Shown one piece after another: positions 5,467 to 8,515 of a stretch of 8,515 nt of DNA. A program made the position numbers and the translations under genes. The DNA is from Bacteroidota bacterium. GTDB lineage: Bacteria; Bacteroidota; Bacteroidia; Flavobacteriales; Weeksellaceae. Below the pieces are notes generated by a model, which saw nothing but the letters and a program-made list of their open reading frames with translations, did no database searches and was not told the DNA's origin. How positions within the stretch are numbered: the stretch's first letter is position 1; every line of letters begins with the position of its first letter. The stretch lies in assembly GCA_023399675.1 (NCBI GenBank), contig JAEWOM010000158.1, positions 1-8,515 of the forward strand. Direction: 5' to 3'.

Positions 5467-7734
5467 ATGGAAGGTACTTATAATCTGTTTGCTGAAGAAG
5501 AGGTACGTCATAATGTTACCTTATTCCGCAAGTTCACCGAAATAGTGAAACATGTTACAATTCAGGATTGTATCGACGAGATCAGGAACGGCAGCTATAA
5601 AAAGCAGGTCGAAGAAATCAGAAAAACAAATACTGAAAAGGGAAAAGAGGAAGCGGATAAACTGAAAAAGAATCTTTTAGGTTTTACAGCTTCGGGAGTA
5701 TTTAAAAAGAACCGCAGAATAACTGATATTTCAGAATACAACCAATGCGTAATTCTGGACTTTGACGATATTTCCGAAGATTATTTTGAGGAAGCAAAGG
5801 ACAGGGCTACATTGGCTCCTTATACCTTAGCTGCCTTCATCAGCCCGCGCGGAACCGGTTTGAAAATTATTGTTAAAGTAAATACCGAACTTGAATCTCA
5901 TGGTTTGGCTTTTCAGAAGGTAGCAGATTATTATGCGCAGGTGCTGAATGAAGAAGTGGATCCCTCTGGCAAAGACTGTTCACGATTATGTTTCATGTCT
6001 TATGATCCTGAAGCATATTACAATAGTGATGCAGAAGTTTTTCAGATTTCACAGGAAATAGCTGTTCCAAAAGAAACAGTTCTTGCGAAAACGCATGATG
6101 AGATTTTTAATGGTATTGTAGAATTTACCAATCAAAAAGCAACTTATGCAAATGGAAGTCGCAACAATTACATTCATCTTTTAGCTTGTAATTGCAATAG
6201 GTCCGGTTTGTCCGCAGACTTTACCCAGTCACGCATCTTGATGACATTTGATCTGGATGCAAAAGAAGTGGAAGCAACAGTAAAAGGGGTCTATGAGCAC
6301 AACGTTAGTGATTTCGGCAAATATCCCAACACCCCAAATATTGCAGGGATTGCAGACTTTGCAAAGCCTGCAGATTTAACCACAGATTCTCTGTCACCGG
6401 ATGTACTGATGTCTATGCCGCATATCCCGGACTTGGTTTATGAAAACCTTCCGTCGATCCTTAAGAAAGGTGCAGAAGCTTTTGAAGATGAACCCAGGAA
6501 ACGTGATGTATTCCTTACCTGTGCGATTACCATACTCAGCGGTTGCCTTCCTGGTGTAAGCGGAATATATCACCAGGATAGGGTGTATCCTAACCTTTTT
6601 TCATTCATCATCGCTCCGGCTGCAAACGGAAAGGGCGTGTTGAAAAATGCTAAACGGTTAGCAGACAAATACCACAATAAACTGAACGAGCAGTCAAAAG
6701 CAATAAGAGCAGACTACGAATCTGAATTATTACGATATAAAGCGACTTGCGCAAAACTCAAAAAAGATGAGGAACCACCCGAAAAACCCGAAGAACCTCC
6801 CTTCAAAAGAATATTCATTCCCGGAAATACGAGTCAGGCAATGGTGATTAAAATGATTAACGATAATGATGGCAGTGGAATTATCTGCGAAACTGAGGCT
6901 GATACCATGGCTGGCGCACATAAACAGGATTGGGGAAATTATTCACCCATCATGCGGAGTTCATTCCATCACGAGAAGGTGTCAGTTGCAAGAAAAACTG
7001 GAAACGAAGTTTTAGAAATTCAGGAACCGAAGATCTCAATTTGTTTATCAGGTACTCCGGCTCAGGTCCCGCGCCTTATTGGCTCAGCGGAAGATGGTTT
7101 GTTCAGTCGTTTTATGTTCTACGCTTTCCGAAGTCCTATTGAATGGAAAAGCCCCGCGCCAAAAGAAAATGGGATTGTATTCGACGATCATTTTAGTGCC
7201 CTTTCAGACGAAGTACTGCTGATGGCAGAAATGCTGGAGAATTATCCGACTGAAGTACAGCTGACAAGGGAGCAGTGGCAAAACTTTAATAGTGAATTCG
7301 GATTTCTTTTGCAGAAGACTATATTGTTCAATACCGATGACACTGCTGGAGTAGTGTACCGTTTAGGTCTGATTACTTTCCGGATCTGCATGCTCTTCAC
7401 CGCTTGTCGGAAATTCGACGATGGCGATACATCAAAAATTGTATGCTGCTCAGATCAGGACTTTGCTTCTGCAATTCTGCTAAGTAAAACTTACATCGAT
7501 CATTCTATGTTGATGTTTAATAATCTTTCAGGAGAAGACCATAATATAAAATACAAACCTACTGGTAACAAACAGAAACTAATTGATCTTTTGCCGGATA
7601 CATTTCAAAGAAAACTGGCAGTCGAAGAGGGTTTAAAACTAAGTCTAAAAGAACGGACAGTAGATGATCTGCTCAGTAAGTTGGTACCCGATGTACTGGA
7701 AAAAATCAAAGATGGACTCTACAAAAAGCGGTAA
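5467..7734 (+). CDS. Primase-helicase-like replication protein (BT4734-like N-terminus plus DUF3987)
   Basis: A 755-residue protein. The N-terminal domain (about 12-190) is BT4734/BF3469-like, often labelled VirE N-terminal. It carries LDFDD (97-101), with D98 and D100 as the hhhDhD metal-binding motif of archaeo-eukaryotic-type primases, then SPRGTGLK (126-133) and D165...R173. Residues about 208-285 (GSRNNYIHLLA...) look like a primase C-terminal helical region. DUF3987 spans about 310-690, with a P-loop-like APAANGKG (383-390), an acidic ETEAD (475-479) resembling Walker B, SGT (528-530) and a possible arginine finger in GLFSRF (R548). A winged helix probably ends the protein (about 700-755). 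The P-loop has Gly where Ser/Thr is usual after Lys. The likely role is priming and unwinding at the element's own origin, so the element may replicate independently. That function is inferred from domains. Start chosen for fit to the family. Confidence 0.88.
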   Translation: MEGTYNLFAEEEVRHNVTLFRKFTEIVKHVTIQDCIDEIRNGSYKKQVEEIRKTNTEKGKEEADKLKKNLLGFTASGVFKKNRRITDISEYNQCVILDFDDISEDYFEEAKDRATLAPYTLAAFISPRGTGLKIIVKVNTELESHGLAFQKVADYYAQVLNEEVDPSGKDCSRLCFMSYDPEAYYNSDAEVFQISQEIAVPKETVLAKTHDEIFNGIVEFTNQKATYANGSRNNYIHLLACNCNRSGLSADFTQSRILMTFDLDAKEVEATVKGVYEHNVSDFGKYPNTPNIAGIADFAKPADLTTDSLSPDVLMSMPHIPDLVYENLPSILKKGAEAFEDEPRKRDVFLTCAITILSGCLPGVSGIYHQDRVYPNLFSFIIAPAANGKGVLKNAKRLADKYHNKLNEQSKAIRADYESELLRYKATCAKLKKDEEPPEKPEEPPFKRIFIPGNTSQAMVIKMINDNDGSGIICETEADTMAGAHKQDWGNYSPIMRSSFHHEKVSVARKTGNEVLEIQEPKISICLSGTPAQVPRLIGSAEDGLFSRFMFYAFRSPIEWKSPAPKENGIVFDDHFSALSDEVLLMAEMLENYPTEVQLTREQWQNFNSEFGFLLQKTILFNTDDTAGVVYRLGLITFRICMLFTACRKFDDGDTSKIVCCSDQDFASAILLSKTYIDHSMLMFNNLSGEDHNIKYKPTGNKQKLIDLLPDTFQRKLAVEEGLKLSLKERTVDDLLSKLVPDVLEKIKDGLYKKR

Positions 7735-7756
7735 AATGTAATCTCAGAAATTTAGT

Positions 7757-7764
7757 TATATTTG
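7757..7764 (+). promoter_or_regulatory. Possible -7 element for the hsdM unit
   Basis: TATATTTG matches the TAnnTTTG consensus, 80 bases before the hsdM start. No convincing -33 TTTG lies about 20 bases upstream. If used, the leader (about 70 bases) would include the inverted repeat at 7767-7815. Confidence 0.4.
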
Positions 7765-7766
7765 GT

Positions 7767-7815
7767 TTGATATATTTTTAACAGAATTTAAGTTTTATTA
7801 AAAATGATATATCAA
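7767..7815. promoter_or_regulatory. AT-rich inverted repeat between the primase-helicase and hsdM genes
   Basis: TTGATATAT (7767-7775) and ATATATCAA (7807-7815) are perfect 9-bp inverted arms. The pairing can extend through TTTTA and TAAAA past a two-base bulge. The right arm also contains the 10-bp palindrome TGATATATCA (7805-7814). No T-run follows, so a terminator is less likely than an operator or a leader hairpin controlling hsdM. Confidence 0.45.
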
Positions 7816-7843
7816 GTTAATTCCCTCTATTTTAAACATCTCC

Positions 7844-8515
7844 ATGAATCAGGAACTAGTAAAAACACTTTGGGCAACTGCCGATAAATTACGCAATAAT
7901 ATGGATGCGGCCGAATACAAGCATGTAGTATTGGGCCTCATCTTCCTAAAATACATTTCAGATAGTTTCGAAGATTTATACAATCAGTTGAAGGACGATA
8001 AGCTTTCTGATGAGGAAGACAAAGATGAATATTTAGCCGAAAATGTTTTCTATGTTCCACCTTCCGCGCGTTGGAGTTATATTCAGCATCAGCGGGGAAA
8101 GCTTCCTAGCATTGGGAAAGACATCGATGATGCAATGGATGCTATCGAAAAAGACAATCCTTCCTTAAAGGGAGTTTTGCCGAAAGATTACGCAAGACCG
8201 GCATTAGATAAAAAACGGCTTGGTGAATTGGTAGACCTCATCGGGAATATAGGTTTCAAGGAAAAGGGCCACAGCAGTAAAGATCTTCTTGGTCGTGTCT
8301 ACGAATACTTCCTCGGTATGTTTGCTGATGCAGAAGGAAAAAGAGGCGGCCAGTTCTACACACCAGATAGCATTGTAAAACTACTGGTCGAAATGTTGGA
8401 GCCATACAACGGTAGAATATATGACGGATGCTGCGGCAGCGGGGGCATGTTCGTTCAGAGTGAAAAATTTCTTGAAGCGCACGGAGGAAAGATTGGCGAC
8501 ATAGCAGTATATGGT
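7844..8515 (+). CDS. hsdM: Type I restriction-modification DNA methylase subunit HsdM (3' end beyond window)
   Basis: The frame is open from the ATG at 7844 to the window edge, giving 224 residues of a protein normally about 500 long. The HsdM N-terminal helical domain covers about 5-140 ([24 protein letters not shown]... is highly typical). The N6-adenine methyltransferase domain starts near 145, with [18 protein letters not shown] (168-185) and the S-adenosylmethionine-binding motif [10 protein letters not shown] (194-203). The NPPF/NPPY catalytic motif IV lies beyond the window. HsdM methylates adenine in host DNA as part of a complex with HsdS (specificity) and HsdR (cleavage), which should lie downstream. 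The gene is separated from the primase-helicase gene by 109 bases with its own promoter-like sequence and an inverted repeat. It is probably defence cargo of the element. Confidence 0.95.
   Translation, partial: MNQELVKTLWATADKLRNNMDAAEYKHVVLGLIFLKYISDSFEDLYNQLKDDKLSDEEDKDEYLAENVFYVPPSARWSYIQHQRGKLPSIGKDIDDAMDAIEKDNPSLKGVLPKDYARPALDKKRLGELVDLIGNIGFKEKGHSSKDLLGRVYEYFLGMFADAEGKRGGQFYTPDSIVKLLVEMLEPYNGRIYDGCCGSGGMFVQSEKFLEAHGGKIGDIAVYG

Larger units (their letters stand above)
1550..8515 (+). mobile_element. Integrative element inserted at mnmE 3' end (left part, incomplete)
   Basis: Immediately after mnmE comes a co-oriented block with repeat-rich control DNA, a tyrosine recombinase with a complete catalytic set, several excisionase-type HTH proteins, a primase-helicase of the BT4734/DUF3987 type and a type I restriction-modification methylase. 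This arrangement is typical of integrated elements in Bacteroidota. The left boundary is placed at the mnmE 3' end. The right boundary is not in the window. No relaxase, type IV secretion, capsid or terminase gene is visible in this part, so the transfer mode is unknown. It could be an integrative mobilizable element, a phage satellite or a degraded island. Confidence 0.75.

Overview
The window looks like a chromosomal site in a Bacteroidota bacterium, most likely a flavobacterium of the Chryseobacterium type, carrying the integrase-proximal end of an integrative element. Three things point to this group. Promoter elements match the Bacteroidota TAnnTTTG pattern, and start codons lack strong Shine-Dalgarno sequences. 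The tyrosine recombinase, the small helix-turn-helix proteins and the BT4734/DUF3987 primase-helicase are all of types typical of that phylum. No database search was possible, so the genus is a guess.

Layout: positions 1-48 (minus) hold the first 16 codons of a divergent gene, possibly DUF2461. Positions 182-1567 encode complete MnmE (tRNA U34 modification GTPase), ending in its conserved CIGK tail. The last 18 bases of mnmE are a plausible attachment core: elements such as SGI1 use the same place. From about 1568 to the end of the window everything appears to be element DNA, with all genes reading rightward, away from mnmE.

A 218-bp control region (1568-1785) carries three copies of TATTTGTTGCCC spaced exactly 31 bp apart, a 16-bp perfect palindrome and a TATATTTG promoter element within the second copy. 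It also holds five 10-bp units (GCACCAnnCA-like) ending at the first start codon. Four tightly overlapping genes follow: a zinc-motif/HTH protein, the integrase, and two adjacent proteins sharing a C-terminal domain of unknown function. A terminator-like hairpin and a 14-bp palindrome (4745-4784) separate them from a second unit: two small excisionase-family HTH proteins and a 755-residue primase-helicase-like protein. The window ends inside hsdM of a type I restriction-modification system, the probable defence cargo.

Reading of the whole: an integrative element in the 3' end of mnmE with an integration/regulation module, a replication module and a restriction-modification cargo. No conjugation, relaxase or phage structural genes are visible, so whether it is an integrative mobilizable element, a phage satellite or a decaying island cannot be decided here. 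The least explained parts are the phased repeats in front of the integrase unit, the recurrent GTTGC/GCAAC motif shared by both control regions, and the pair of related unknown proteins.
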